A stretch of DNA of 64,000 nt. Source: Flavobacterium sp. (GTDB lineage: Bacteria > Bacteroidota > Bacteroidia > Flavobacteriales > Flavobacteriaceae). The translations under genes were made by a program, and so were the position numbers. Below, one piece after another: positions 43,469 to 52,692 of this stretch. The stretch is taken from NCBI RefSeq assembly GCF_025352015.1, contig NZ_JANXUG010000010.1:1-64000 (forward strand), given 5' to 3'. Within the stretch, counting starts at the first letter, position 1. Every line of letters begins with the position of its first letter. The notes beneath the pieces are model-generated. The model had not been told where the DNA came from. It searched no databases and saw nothing but the letters and a program-made list of their open reading frames with translations.

Positions 43469-45265
43469 CTAATCATTCAACTTCAACACCGCCATAAACG
43501 CTTCTTGCGGAATTTCAACATTACCAACTAAACGCATACGTTTTTTACCTTTTTTCTGTTTTTCCAATAATTTACGCTTACGCGAAATATCGCCACCATA
43601 ACATTTGGCAGTAACATCTTTACGCAAGGCTTTTATCGTTTCTCGCGCTATAATTTTGGCGCCAATTGCCGCTTGAATCGGAATGTCAAATTGTTGTCTT
43701 GGAATTAATTCTCGCAGTTTTTCACACATTTTTTTACCAATGTTATAAGCATTACTCTCATGAATTAATGCCGAAAGCGCGTCAACTGACTGTGCATTTA
43801 ATAAAACATCCAGTTTTACTAATTTTGACGCTCGCATTCCAATTGGCGAATAATCAAAAGACGCATAACCTTTGGAAACAGTTTTTAATCTATCATAAAA
43901 GTCGAATACAATTTCAGCAAGTGGCATGTCAAAATTCAATTCAACTCTTTCTGTAGTCAAATAAGTTTGATTGGTAATCACGCCACGTTTTTCGATGCAT
44001 AAACTCATTACATTCCCCACATAATCGGCTTTAGTAATGATAGTGGCTTTGATATAAGGTTCTTCCACTCGATCTAAACGAGAAGGCTCTGGCAAATCAG
44101 ATGGATTATTTACAACAAAAGGAATTTCAGGGTCTTTTTTGGTATAGGCAAAATAAGAAACGTTGGGAACTGTTGTAATCACAGTCATATCAAACTCACG
44201 TTCTAAACGTTCCTGAATAATTTCCATGTGCAACATACCTAAAAATCCACATCGGAAACCAAATCCTAAAGCTGCAGAACTTTCAGGAAGAAATACCAGG
44301 GAGGCATCATTAAGTTGCAGTTTTTCCATCGAGTTACGTAACTCTTCATAATCCTCGGTGTCAACAGGATAAATTCCTGCGAAAACCATTGGTTTCACAT
44401 CTTCAAAACCTCTGATCATGTTGGTGGTTGGCGTTTTGGCATCCGTCAAAGTATCGCCCACTTTTACTTCTTTTGCTTCTTTTATTCCTGATATTAAATA
44501 GCCAACATCACCAGTAGAAATAACATCTTTTGGCACTTGGTTTAATTTTAAAGTCCCAACTTCATCAGCAAAATATTCGTTGCCTGTTGCCATGAATTTG
44601 ATTTTTTGTCCTTTCTTAATTTCGCCATTTTTTACACGAAAAATAACTTCAATTCCTCTGAATGGATTGTAATGAGAGTCAAAAATCAAAGCTTGCAAAG
44701 GTTCGTCTTTTACACCTTTTGGATGAGGAATTTTTTCGATAATGGCAGCCAAAATATTCTCTACCCCAAAACCAGTTTTCCCCGAAGCATGAATAATATC
44801 CTCAAGTTTACAACCTAATAAATCAATAATATCATCGCTGACTTCTTCTGGATTCGCACTCGGCAAATCTACTTTATTTAATACTGGAATAATTTCTAAA
44901 TCATTTTCTAGAGCCAAATATAAATTCGAAATCGTTTGTGCCTGAATACTTTGAGCAGCATCCACAATCAACAAAGCTCCTTCGCAAGCCGCTATGGAAC
45001 GAGAAACTTCATACGAAAAATCTACGTGTCCCGGAGTGTCAATAAGGTTTAAGATATAATCTTCGCCTTTGTATTTATATTCCATTTGAATGGCGTGACT
45101 CTTTATGGTAATGCCACGTTCGCGTTCCAAGTCCATATTGTCAAGCAATTGGGCTTTTTCTTCACGAGCGGTAACGGTTTGTGTGGCACCAAGAAGTCTA
45201 TCCGCAAGCGTGCTTTTTCCGTGATCGATATGTGCAATAATGCAAAAATTTCTAATGTGCTTCAT
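43469..45265 (-). CDS. lepA: Elongation factor 4 (LepA)
   Basis: 598 residues from the ATG at 45265 ([19 protein letters not shown]). The longer frame starts upstream of a TATCTTTG promoter box (minus strand, 45315-45322), so it is rejected. LepA is a ribosomal GTPase that back-translocates or remodels stalled ribosomes. G1 is [10 protein letters not shown]3 DTPGHVDF, G4 NKVDLP; the EF4-specific C-terminal domain ends [21 protein letters not shown]. It is monocistronic. Confidence 0.97.
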   Translation of the reverse strand: MKHIRNFCIIAHIDHGKSTLADRLLGATQTVTAREEKAQLLDNMDLERERGITIKSHAIQMEYKYKGEDYILNLIDTPGHVDFSYEVSRSIAACEGALLIVDAAQSIQAQTISNLYLALENDLEIIPVLNKVDLPSANPEEVSDDIIDLLGCKLEDIIHASGKTGFGVENILAAIIEKIPHPKGVKDEPLQALIFDSHYNPFRGIEVIFRVKNGEIKKGQKIKFMATGNEYFADEVGTLKLNQVPKDVISTGDVGYLISGIKEAKEVKVGDTLTDAKTPTTNMIRGFEDVKPMVFAGIYPVDTEDYEELRNSMEKLQLNDASLVFLPESSAALGFGFRCGFLGMLHMEIIQERLEREFDMTVITTVPNVSYFAYTKKDPEIPFVVNNPSDLPEPSRLDRVEEPYIKATIITKADYVGNVMSLCIEKRGVITNQTYLTTERVELNFDMPLAEIVFDFYDRLKTVSKGYASFDYSPIGMRASKLVKLDVLLNAQSVDALSALIHESNAYNIGKKMCEKLRELIPRQQFDIPIQAAIGAKIIARETIKALRKDVTAKCYGGDISRKRKLLEKQKKGKKRMRLVGNVEIPQEAFMAVLKLND

Positions 45266-45376
45266 CTTCGTAAATCTGTCATTTTTAGGGCAAAAACCGC
45301 CCGTATTTAGTCGGCAAAGATAAGGCAAAGTTTTGATTTAAAAGAAGTCGATGACAAATTACCTAAAAAGCACTAT

Positions 45377-46402
45377 TCAGTCTTTTTTTATAGTTTTTGG
45401 GTTCGTTTTTACTGTTGATTTTCCTTGCGATTTAAGTTCAGGATTTACAATAACTTCCGAATCAGGCTTTGCAGTATCAGGCAGAATTTCTACATCGCGT
45501 TCTTTTTCATATTGCTCCACATAAACGGCATAATCAGCGGGCTCAATTCGGGCACCCATATATTCAGCATAAACCCTTGTAAATTCTGCACCAAAATACA
45601 ATATTGCAGCAGTGTAATACACCCAAACTAAAATTACTATCAGCGATCCTGCTGCGCCATAAGCAGAACCAGTACTAGTATAATTAATATAAATTCCAAT
45701 TAAAAAGCGACCAAGCATAAAAAGACAAGCTGTAAAAAAAGCTCCAGATTTAACATCTTTCCACGAAATTTTTGCATCAGGCAACACCTTAAAAATCACA
45801 CCAAAAAGTGTCATAATGACTGTAAAACTTATCACGATGTTTACAATCTGAAAGACTATAAGTGTAACATCGGGAAAATAATTTTTAAGCCAACTACTTA
45901 AAGCCAGCAAAGCCCCGTTCACTAAAAGCGAAACTATTAATAAAAATCCGAGACCTACAATTAAGGAAGAAGAAAGTAATCTGTCTGTGAGCAATTTTAG
46001 CCATCCACGTTTTGGTTTTGCTTTTACTTTCCAGATTATATTAATTGATTCTTGAATATCTACAAAAACGCTAGTTGCACCAATAATCAGTATTATTCCA
46101 CCAGTAACAATTGCCATTGTTGTTTTGCCTGAAAGTTCCATATTTTTAATGATTTCCTGAATTTGAACAGCAACTTTGTCTCCGATAATACCATTTATTT
46201 CACCAAAAACTTGACCCTGAATGGCGTCGCGACCATAAAAAATTCCGGCTAATGAAATCATCAATAATAAGAGAGGAGCTAACGAAAAGATGGTGTAGTA
46301 GGATAGCGAAGCACTTAATTTAAGTCCGCTGTTATCAAGAAAACTGTTCATCGTATCTTTTAAAATCCTAAAAGCGGCATGTACTGTAACTTTTGTTTTC
46401 AT
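45377..46402 (-). CDS. YihY/BrkB-family inner membrane protein
   Basis: A 341-residue membrane protein with six hydrophobic helices and the family segments KLSASLSYYTIFSLAPLLLL near the N-terminus and SAYGAAGSLIVILVWVYYTAAILYFGAEFTRVYAEY near the C-terminus. The family was once called ribonuclease BN by mistake; it is now viewed as a transporter-like protein of unknown substrate. The hydrophilic C-terminal tail (PDTAKPDSEVIVNPELKSQ) is cytoplasmic and not conserved. A TAACTTTG box lies upstream on the minus strand (46420-46427). Confidence 0.92.
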   Translation of the reverse strand: MKTKVTVHAAFRILKDTMNSFLDNSGLKLSASLSYYTIFSLAPLLLLMISLAGIFYGRDAIQGQVFGEINGIIGDKVAVQIQEIIKNMELSGKTTMAIVTGGIILIIGATSVFVDIQESINIIWKVKAKPKRGWLKLLTDRLLSSSLIVGLGFLLIVSLLVNGALLALSSWLKNYFPDVTLIVFQIVNIVISFTVIMTLFGVIFKVLPDAKISWKDVKSGAFFTACLFMLGRFLIGIYINYTSTGSAYGAAGSLIVILVWVYYTAAILYFGAEFTRVYAEYMGARIEPADYAVYVEQYEKERDVEILPDTAKPDSEVIVNPELKSQGKSTVKTNPKTIKKD

Positions 46403-46543
46403 TAAAAACTTTTAGTAGCAAAGTTATTTCATTGGAAACAAAATGATTTATAAGATTTTGTTTTTTTGTTGCAGAATTGATGTCAAATAGAACCTTGATT
46501 TCTATTTTCATTTAAAAATTGTAATTTTGTAAAAATTTACAGC

Positions 46544-47536
46544 ATGCCAAAAATCGGCAACATCATATTACCTGATTTTCCACTATTACTTGCACCAATG
46601 GAAGACGTAAGCGATCCGCCATTTCGTAGACTTTGTAAGTTGCACGGTGCCGATTTGATGTATTCCGAATTTATTTCATCAGAAGGGTTAATTCGGGACG
46701 CCATCAAAAGCCGAATGAAATTGGATATTTTTGATTATGAAAGACCTGTTGGTATTCAAATTTTTGGTGGAGATGAAGAAGCTATGGCGATGTCGGCTAA
46801 AATTGTGGAAACGGTACATCCTGATTTGGTGGATATTAATTTTGGTTGTCCTGTAAAAAAGGTTGTCTGCAAAGGCGCAGGCGCAGGAGTGCTGAAAGAT
46901 GTAGATTTGATGATTAGATTAACCAAAGCCGTTATTAGAAGCACTAATTTGCCGGTAACGGTGAAAACACGATTAGGTTGGGATGAAAATTCTATCAATA
47001 TAGATGAGGTTGCGGAACGTTTACAAGATATTGGCGTACAAGCCTTGACGGTTCATGCTCGAACTCGTGCCCAAATGTATAAAGGCAGTGCTGATTGGAC
47101 ACACATTGCTCGGGTAAAAAATAATCCTAGAATTACGATGCCAATTTTCGGAAATGGCGACATAGATTCGCCCGAAAAAGCATTGGAATACAAAAATAAG
47201 TTTGGTTTGGACGGCATGATGATTGGTCGTGCCGCTATTGGTTATCCGTGGATTTTTAACGAAATTAAACATTATTTCAAAACGGGAGAACCTTTGGCAC
47301 AACCAACTATGGCTGACCGCATTGAAGCTGCACGGAATCATTTAACTTGGTCGATGGATTGGAAAGGCGAACGCGTTGGTATTGTAGAAATGCGCCGCCA
47401 TTACACCAATTATTTCAAAGGGGTAACTAACTTCAAAGAACATCGTCTTAAATTGGTAACGCTAGAATCCGGCGAAGCTTTGTTCAAAGCTTTAGTTGAA
47501 ATTCAGGAAATTTATTCCGATTATCAATTTGCTTAA
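46544..47536 (+). CDS. dusB: tRNA-dihydrouridine synthase
   Basis: A 330-residue FMN enzyme that reduces uridines in the tRNA D-loop. It has the family start LLLAPMEDVSDPPFRRLC, the catalytic-cysteine region INFGCPVKKVVCKGAGAG, TVKTRLGWDE, TVHARTRAQMYKG and FGNGDIDSPEKA, with MMIGRAAIGYPWIF at the phosphate-binding end. Sequence resembles the DusB branch. A TAATTTTG box (46522-46529) is close upstream. The stop overlaps the end of the convergent FtsX-type gene by four bases. Confidence 0.95.
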   Translation: MPKIGNIILPDFPLLLAPMEDVSDPPFRRLCKLHGADLMYSEFISSEGLIRDAIKSRMKLDIFDYERPVGIQIFGGDEEAMAMSAKIVETVHPDLVDINFGCPVKKVVCKGAGAGVLKDVDLMIRLTKAVIRSTNLPVTVKTRLGWDENSINIDEVAERLQDIGVQALTVHARTRAQMYKGSADWTHIARVKNNPRITMPIFGNGDIDSPEKALEYKNKFGLDGMMIGRAAIGYPWIFNEIKHYFKTGEPLAQPTMADRIEAARNHLTWSMDWKGERVGIVEMRRHYTNYFKGVTNFKEHRLKLVTLESGEALFKALVEIQEIYSDYQFA

Positions 47537-48732
47537 TCCAACAGTTTTTTAGATACACGACTGCTTGCAATGATACTGGCAATAATGCCCAGAGAAACAA
47601 TTGTTGCAAAAACAATCAATACATTTTGAATGGTGAAAACAACAGGATACGCTAACGATGCTGTAATCATAATTAATTTGAAATGTTGTTGCATTAAAAC
47701 AATAATTATTCCTAATATCAAACCTATAATTCCGCCAATAATGGTTAGTAAACTTCCTTGAAGCAAGAATATTTTCTTCAAATCTTTTATTTCGGAGCCT
47801 AAATTATACAAGGTTTTTAAATTATCTTTCTTATCTAAAACCATCATGATCAATGCGCCAATTAAATTAAAAAGAGCAATAATTATTACTAAAGTAAATA
47901 TTAAGTATACAGCAATATTCTCTGTATTCAACATTTTGTATAGCGTAACATTAAGTTGGGCGCGGTTTTTAACTTCTACTTTGTTTTGAAAAAGGCTTGT
48001 CAGTTTCGAGATGATTAGCTTTTCATCAGCATTGGGTTTAAGTTTAATTTCAATACCTGTTATTTGGTTGCTTTTAAGTTCTAATAATTCTTGAGTTAAC
48101 GCCAAATCTGCAAATACATACTTACTATCTAAATCCTCACTGATGGCATAAATGCCCACCGGAATTAAATTTGTTTTAAAAAAAGCTTCCGCTTCACTTT
48201 CAATAACACCTTTGCCTTTTCGAGGAACGTAAACTTCGAACGGATTATTAAAATCAAAAATCCCCAATGACAATTTATCAGCAATACCATAACCAACAAC
48301 AACTTGATACGTATCAGGTTTTAACCATTGACCATTATAAATGTTGTTGAGAACTACATTTGTTTTGGTAAAATTGGTATCAACGCCTTTTAAATGAGTT
48401 ACAATTTCTTTTCCTTTAAAAAAGAAAAGAACACGTTCTTCAACCACTTTAGTGTATGAAGCGATACTGGGAATGTTCTTAATTTTTAATTCTTGGTTGG
48501 GCGAAATAAAAAAATTTTTACCAACCACCGCATTCAATTTTATATCAGGATCAATTGTATTGGAAAACGACAAACTAAAATCGCGCAAACCGCTAAAAAC
48601 CGATAACACCACAAACAACGCCATGGTGCCCACAATTATTCCTACCGATGCAATTCCTGTAATAATATTGATAGCATTGTTGCTACTTTTGCTAAAAAGG
48701 TATCGTTTGGCTATGTAAAGCGGAAAGTCCAA
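47533..48732 (-). CDS. FtsX/LolC-like ABC transporter permease
   Basis: A 399-residue permease with the four-helix pattern of the FtsX/MacB/LolCE class: a first helix after YLFSKSSNNAINIITGIASVG, a long periplasmic domain (residues about 45-260), and three helices near the C-terminus (ENIAVYLIFTLVIIIALFNL, TIIGGIIGLILGIIIVL and VLIVFATIVSLGIIASIIA). The N-terminal IAKRYLFSKSS is typical of LolE-like proteins that release lipoproteins from the inner membrane. No ATPase gene is adjacent. It starts one base after the rbfA stop, so these two are co-transcribed. Confidence 0.88.
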   Translation of the reverse strand: MDFPLYIAKRYLFSKSSNNAINIITGIASVGIIVGTMALFVVLSVFSGLRDFSLSFSNTIDPDIKLNAVVGKNFFISPNQELKIKNIPSIASYTKVVEERVLFFFKGKEIVTHLKGVDTNFTKTNVVLNNIYNGQWLKPDTYQVVVGYGIADKLSLGIFDFNNPFEVYVPRKGKGVIESEAEAFFKTNLIPVGIYAISEDLDSKYVFADLALTQELLELKSNQITGIEIKLKPNADEKLIISKLTSLFQNKVEVKNRAQLNVTLYKMLNTENIAVYLIFTLVIIIALFNLIGALIMMVLDKKDNLKTLYNLGSEIKDLKKIFLLQGSLLTIIGGIIGLILGIIIVLMQQHFKLIMITASLAYPVVFTIQNVLIVFATIVSLGIIASIIASSRVSKKLLD

Positions 48733-48733
48733 G

Positions 48734-49126
48734 TTAAAATTTCTTGCGTTTGTCTAAAAGATCACGGTTTTCAATAGGATTTTCTTTGCCCGACAAAGCA
48801 TTATCTATCTTTTCAATATAATCCAATGAATCATCAATGTAGAAAGCCAAATTGGGGACTTTGCGCAATTGCAATTTCACACGTTGCGACAAATCGTGTT
48901 TAATTAACGGCGAGTTTGTTTTTATAGCAGCCAATAATTCAGGTGCTTTGTTTTGAGGGAAAACACTCAAATAAACTTTTGCAATCGATAAATCGGTAGT
49001 TACAATAACTTTAGAAACAGAAATCACCAAGTTCGATATTCCATTTTTACGCACTTCACCTTGCAAAATATCAACTAAATCTTTTTGCAATACACCGCCA
49101 ATTTTTTTCTGTCTATTCGTTTCCAT
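48734..49126 (-). CDS. rbfA: Ribosome-binding factor A
   Basis: 130 residues from the ATG at 49126 (METNRQKKIGGVLQKDLVDI); the upstream in-frame ATG lies beyond the -7 box and is not used. RbfA is a KH-domain protein that helps mature the 30S subunit during 16S rRNA processing and cold adaptation. Family segments seen are VISVSKVIVTTDLSIAKVYLSVFP and LRKVPNLAFYIDDSLDYIEKI. It is followed by an FtsX-type permease gene, a pairing common in Bacteroidota. See the promoter note: the mRNA may have no leader. Confidence 0.95.
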   Translation of the reverse strand: METNRQKKIGGVLQKDLVDILQGEVRKNGISNLVISVSKVIVTTDLSIAKVYLSVFPQNKAPELLAAIKTNSPLIKHDLSQRVKLQLRKVPNLAFYIDDSLDYIEKIDNALSGKENPIENRDLLDKRKKF

Positions 49127-49130
49127 CAGG

Positions 49131-49138
49131 CAAAAGTA
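49131..49138 (-). promoter_or_regulatory. -7 box of rbfA, four bases before the start codon
   Basis: TACTTTTG on the minus strand (49138 to 49131) is followed by CCTG and then ATG. The same four-base spacing separates the -7 box from the 5' end of the small RNAs at 4492-4946, so transcription would start at the A of the ATG. No clear TTG was found upstream. Confidence 0.45.
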
Positions 49139-49316
49139 CAATTTTAAATTTTTATATGTATTGGTAGCGAAAGTTTTGACATTTCAGCAATCCTTATTCC
49201 CGCTATCCGCTTCAATCTCTGCGAGGATTTCCGCTTCTATCGGGGCTAGAGGAAAAACCAAACAACTTTGTGAACTTTGCGAAAACTTTGCGAACTTTGT
49301 CGTTAAATAACAAACC

Positions 49317-49724
49317 ATGCGCAACATAGAACACATAGGAATAGCAGTTAACAATTTAGAAACTTCCAACTTGCTTTTCGAAAAACTATTGGGAACTCCA
49401 CCTTATAAACTTGAAGAAGTGCCGAGCGAAGGTGTAAAAACCTCTTTCTTTAAAAGTGGATCAAATAAAATAGAACTTCTCGAAGCCACAAATCCCGATA
49501 GCCCAATTGCCAAATTTTTAGAAAAAAAAGGCGAAGGCATCCACCACATCGCATTTGATGTTGAAAATATTGTGGATGAAATAGTACGCTTGAAAAATGA
49601 AGGTTTTGTTGTTTTAAACGAAATTCCAAAAAAAGGAGCCGATAACAAATTAGTGGCTTTTTTACATCCTAAAGGGACAAACGGCGTTTTGATCGAACTT
49701 TGTCAAGAAATCCAACAAAAATAG
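49317..49724 (+). CDS. mce: Methylmalonyl-CoA epimerase
   Basis: A 135-residue glyoxalase-fold enzyme that interconverts the R and S forms of methylmalonyl-CoA, linking propionyl-CoA metabolism to succinyl-CoA. The two beta-alpha-beta units start IEHIGIAVNNLE and IHHIAFDVEN, giving the metal His ligands; VLIELCQ near the end supplies the Glu ligand. Length and sequence agree with bacterial Mce. The mutase genes are not in the window. Upstream, 49262-49302 is a run of imperfect CTTTGCGAA repeats. Confidence 0.93.
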   Translation: MRNIEHIGIAVNNLETSNLLFEKLLGTPPYKLEEVPSEGVKTSFFKSGSNKIELLEATNPDSPIAKFLEKKGEGIHHIAFDVENIVDEIVRLKNEGFVVLNEIPKKGADNKLVAFLHPKGTNGVLIELCQEIQQK

Positions 49725-49755
49725 TTGCATCCAATCAAAATTAATGCTAATATTG
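49725..49755 (+). promoter_or_regulatory. Promoter of the tRNA gene
   Basis: TTG at 49725-49727, 20-base spacer, TAATATTG at 49748-49755 (one mismatch to TAnnTTTG). The tRNA starts 14 bases downstream. Confidence 0.45.
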
Positions 49756-49768
49756 CAACCTCAAAACT

Positions 49769-49842
49769 GGTCCTATAGCTCAGTTGGTTAGAGCACCTGA
49801 CTCATAATCAGGTGGTCCTTGGTTCGAGCCCAAGTGGGACCA
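49769..49842 (+). tRNA. tRNA with CAU anticodon (Met, or Ile2 after lysidine modification)
   Basis: All four arms fold by eye: acceptor GGTCCTA/TGGGACC (one G-U), D arm with AGCTCAGTTGGTTAGAGC, anticodon stem CCTGA/TCAGG around loop CTCATAA giving anticodon CAU, and T arm with GGTTCGAGCCC. The CCA end is not encoded. A CAU tRNA that is not the initiator can be elongator Met or isoleucine-AUA; the sequence does not settle which. A terminator follows at 49851-49881. Confidence 0.93.
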
Positions 49843-49850
49843 CATTTTAT

Positions 49851-49881
49851 AAAGACCTCTTTTCTTGAGGTCTTTGTTTTT
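49851..49881 (+). terminator. Terminator of the tRNA gene
   Basis: AAAGACCTC (49851-49859) and GAGGTCTTT (49867-49875) pair perfectly and are followed by GTTTTTT. Confidence 0.85.
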
Positions 49882-50073
49882 TATAGAAATTTACAAAACC
49901 AAAGAACCAGATAAATCGTTTATAAAGTAAGTGATGAATAATCATTCTTTCGAACAGTTTAGTGCAAGAAAATTTTAACTAGTCTTTTTTTAGGCATTAA
50001 TTTTCGATTAAGTTTGTCGATTATATCTATAATTAGTTTTGACCGTTAGTTTTTTTTTATATTTTTACGCACT

Positions 50074-50292
50074 ATGAAAATTGTCCCAAATAGAATCATC
50101 ATTATTCTGGTTGTGTTTTTCCTGAAAAATACTGCTGTTTTTGCAGATGCAGGACCACCACCTCCTTCCTCTCCACCACCACCACCTGGACTGCCAGTAG
50201 ATGGAGGTTTGTACATACTTTTGATGCTTTCTTTGTGCTACGGAATATATAAATTAATCAAATTAAAAAACATAAAAAAAGCTTCAAATTAA
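50074..50292 (+). CDS. Small exported protein with Pro-rich stretch and PID-CTERM-like tail
   Basis: 72 residues. The N-terminus is a signal peptide (NRIIIILVVFFLKNTAVFA), followed by DAGPPPPSSPPPPPGLP, then VDGGLYILLMLSLCYGIYKLIK, a hydrophobic helix and a basic tail. The order P-[IV]-D-G-G-L, hydrophobic helix with YG, Lys-rich end is the pattern of PID-CTERM sorting signals described for Bacteroidota, which I recall as cleaved or sorted at that motif. The mature peptide would be only about 25 residues. It stands alone with a terminator whose stem overlaps its last codons. Confidence 0.75.
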   Translation: MKIVPNRIIIILVVFFLKNTAVFADAGPPPPSSPPPPPGLPVDGGLYILLMLSLCYGIYKLIKLKNIKKASN

Positions 50293-50307
50293 CTTTGAAG
50301 CTTTTCT
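50276..50307 (+). terminator. Terminator overlapping the 3' end of the small exported-protein gene
   Basis: AAAGCTTCAAA and TTTGAAGCTTTT flank the stop codon at 50290-50292; the stop lies in the loop. A T-rich run follows on the plus strand. It could also serve ribE from the other side. Confidence 0.75.
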
Positions 50308-50330
50308 CTTTAAAACCTTTTTTTACGGCT

Positions 50331-50921
50331 TTAATGTTTTAAAGCGTGTAATCGCGCAACGTATTTTCCCACAACATCAAATTCTAGATTTACTTCGGAA
50401 TCTTTTTTAAAACTATTGAAATTGGTGTGCTCATAAGTGTACGGAATAATTGCTACACTAAACTCGCTTTCTTTAGAATTTACAACGGTCAAACTAACAC
50501 CGTTTACGGTTATTGATCCTTTTTCGATCGTAATGTTGTTCAATTGGCTGTCGTATTCAAAAGTAAAATACCAACTTCCATTAACTTCTTCAACTCGTTT
50601 GCAAACTCCAGTTTGGTCTACATGACCTTGAACAATATGTCCGTCAAGGCGATCGCCCAGTTTCAATGCGCGTTCAAGGTTAATAAAGTCACCAACTTTC
50701 CAACTGCCCAAATTTGTTTTTTGTATCGTTTCTTTGATTGCCGTTACGGTATAGTCATTGTTGTTTACAGCAATAACCGTGAGACAAACTCCGTTATGAG
50801 CAACACTTTGATCGATTTTTAATTCATTGGCTACAGCCGACGTTAACGTTATGTGCAGATTATCATTTTCTTTTTTTAATCCTTTGATAATTCCTAGGGT
50901 TTCTATTATTCCTGTAAACAT
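50331..50921 (-). CDS. ribE: Riboflavin synthase, alpha-chain type
   Basis: A 196-residue enzyme that dismutates two 6,7-dimethyl-8-ribityllumazines into riboflavin. The start MFTGIIETLG and the two lumazine-binding repeats are clear: repeat one has SVAHNGVCLTVI and repeat two GSITVNGVSLTVV, with DGHIVQGHVDQTG between them. Length is normal. It is transcribed alone and away from pdxA; the 60-base gap upstream leaves no space for an FMN riboswitch. Confidence 0.96.
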   Translation of the reverse strand: MFTGIIETLGIIKGLKKENDNLHITLTSAVANELKIDQSVAHNGVCLTVIAVNNNDYTVTAIKETIQKTNLGSWKVGDFINLERALKLGDRLDGHIVQGHVDQTGVCKRVEEVNGSWYFTFEYDSQLNNITIEKGSITVNGVSLTVVNSKESEFSVAIIPYTYEHTNFNSFKKDSEVNLEFDVVGKYVARLHALKH

Positions 50922-50981
50922 TATGGTTTTATTTTACTAAATTTGCACTTCAAAATTAGCAATAAATAACTAGTTCTTTTT

Positions 50982-52028
50982 ATGAAAAAAGCAGAAAACA
51001 TCATCGTCGGAATTTCTATCGGTGATTTGAACGGTATTGGAAGCGAGGTTGTCCTTAAAACGTTCGAAGACTCAAGAATGTTAGAGCTATGCACACCAGT
51101 TATTTTTGCCAATGTAAAAGTATTATCATTTATAAAGAAAACACTTGAGCTTAATGTACCACTTCACGGAATTGATAATCTAGAGCAATTAGTAATCGGG
51201 AAAATTAACATATTAAATATTTGGCGCGAAGGAGTTGATTTGAATTTTGGTATCAATGATGATAATATTGGAAAATATGCTATCAAATCTTTTGTAGCCG
51301 CTACAAAAGCTTTAAAAGAAAGTCAAATAGATGTTTTAGTTACAGCACCAATCAACAAATATAACATTCAATCCGAAGACTTTAAATTTCCGGGTCATAC
51401 CGATTGTCTAAACCAAGAATTAGAAGGTAATGCGCTAATGTTCATGGTTCAAGACAACTTAAGAATAGGATTATTTACAGACCATATACCAGTTAACGAA
51501 GTCGCTAAACATTTGACTGAAAAATTAATCATTCAAAAAATTGAAACTATTAAACACAGTTTGGTTCAAGACTTCGGGATCAACAAACCAAAAATAGCCG
51601 TTTTGTCTTTGAACCCGCATGCAGGAGATAATGGTATCATTGGCAAAGAAGACGACGAAATTTTAAAGCCTACCATAAAAAAATTATTTGAAAAAGGAAC
51701 ATTGGTCTTTGGACCTTATCCTGCTGATGGTTTTTTTGGAAGTAACCAATATGAAAAATACGATGCAGTCATAGCGACTTATCACGACCAAGGTTTGATT
51801 CCTTTTAAAACTTTGTCTTTTGGTAAAGGTGTAAACTATACTGCGGGACTGAATAAAATAAGAACTTCTCCAGACCATGGCACTGCGTACGAAATTGCGG
51901 GTAAAGGAATTGCCGATTATAATTCGTTCAAAGAAGCTGTTTATTTAGCGATTGACATCTATAATTCAAGAAATGAGTATTCGGAAATCAGCCAAAATCC
52001 TATGAAAACCAAAGAAAAGCACTTATAA
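50982..52028 (+). CDS. pdxA: 4-hydroxythreonine-4-phosphate dehydrogenase
   Basis: A 348-residue enzyme of vitamin B6 synthesis that oxidises 4-phosphohydroxy-threonine. Family segments are ISIGDLNGIGSEV at the N-terminus, TAPINKYNIQ, PGHTDCLNQEL with a metal His, LSLNPHAGDNG and TYHDQGLIPFK with further metal ligands, and VNYTAGLNKIRTSPDHGTAYE near the end. Length is typical. It precedes the ribosome/fatty-acid cluster, but a strong promoter at 52052-52079 means the cluster can be expressed independently. Confidence 0.96.
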   Translation: MKKAENIIVGISIGDLNGIGSEVVLKTFEDSRMLELCTPVIFANVKVLSFIKKTLELNVPLHGIDNLEQLVIGKINILNIWREGVDLNFGINDDNIGKYAIKSFVAATKALKESQIDVLVTAPINKYNIQSEDFKFPGHTDCLNQELEGNALMFMVQDNLRIGLFTDHIPVNEVAKHLTEKLIIQKIETIKHSLVQDFGINKPKIAVLSLNPHAGDNGIIGKEDDEILKPTIKKLFEKGTLVFGPYPADGFFGSNQYEKYDAVIATYHDQGLIPFKTLSFGKGVNYTAGLNKIRTSPDHGTAYEIAGKGIADYNSFKEAVYLAIDIYNSRNEYSEISQNPMKTKEKHL

Positions 52029-52051
52029 ACAAAAAAATGGTTACAAGGCTT

Positions 52052-52079
52052 TTGAAATTGCAATAATTTTATATCTTTG
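52052..52079 (+). promoter_or_regulatory. Promoter of the yceD-rpmF-fabH-acc cluster
   Basis: TTG at 52052-52054, 17-base spacer, TATCTTTG at 52072-52079, a full consensus match. The leader begins with a small hairpin CCGAA-AC-TTCGG (52084-52095). Confidence 0.7.
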
Positions 52080-52113
52080 CACTCCGAAACTTCGGGCTCA
52101 AATTGTTGTTTAG

Positions 52114-52683
52114 ATGAAAAGTACAAATGAATTTTTGATTCCTTTTTTAGGATTAAAATTAGGAAAACATCAATTTGAATTTAAAATTAATAAAAAGTTC
52201 TTTGACGAATTTAGTTTTGATGAATTTGAAAGTTATGATGTAACTGTCAATGTTGTTTTAGATAAGAAGACAACTATGTTAGAAATCAACTTTAAACACA
52301 TAGGTACCGTTAATGTTCCTTGTGATTTAACTGGAGAACAGTTTGATTTACCTATTAAAGGAAAAATAAAACTGGTAGTACAGTTTGGAGAAGAATTTAA
52401 TAATGATAATGACGAATTATTGATATTGCCTCATGGCGAATATCAAATAGATTTATCACAATACATTTATGAAATGATTGTATTGTCTGTTCCTCTCAAA
52501 AGAGTCCATCCTGGCGTAAAGGATGAAACATTGCAAAACGAAACATTGCAAAAATTAAACGAATTACAGGTTAAAGGCTCGAGCTATAGCGAACAAGCGA
52601 AGCAAATAAAAGAAGAAGTAAAAAAAGAAGATGATATTGACCCACGTTGGGACAAATTAAAACAACTATTAACGGATAAATAA
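52114..52683 (+). CDS. yceD: DUF177/YceD-family protein
   Basis: A 189-residue protein of the YceD family, which sits before rpmF in most bacteria and is linked to 23S rRNA and ribosome maturation. Recognisable features are the N-terminal IPFLGLKLGKHQFEF, the beta-rich middle with NVPCDLTGEQFDLPIKG, and the end DPRWDKLKQLLTDK, which is strongly family-typical. The 9-base gap to rpmF shows they are one operon. Confidence 0.92.
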   Translation: MKSTNEFLIPFLGLKLGKHQFEFKINKKFFDEFSFDEFESYDVTVNVVLDKKTTMLEINFKHIGTVNVPCDLTGEQFDLPIKGKIKLVVQFGEEFNNDNDELLILPHGEYQIDLSQYIYEMIVLSVPLKRVHPGVKDETLQNETLQKLNELQVKGSSYSEQAKQIKEEVKKEDDIDPRWDKLKQLLTDK

Positions 52684-52692
52684 TATAGTAAA

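Noticed and set aside
49262..49302. CTTTGCGAA tandem repeats as a regulatory array before mce
   Set aside because: The copies are imperfect and resemble overlapping -7-like sequence common in these genomes; no consistent spacing was seen.
50922..50981. FMN riboswitch before ribE
   Set aside because: Only 60 bases separate ribE from pdxA and no RFN-like conserved segments are visible.
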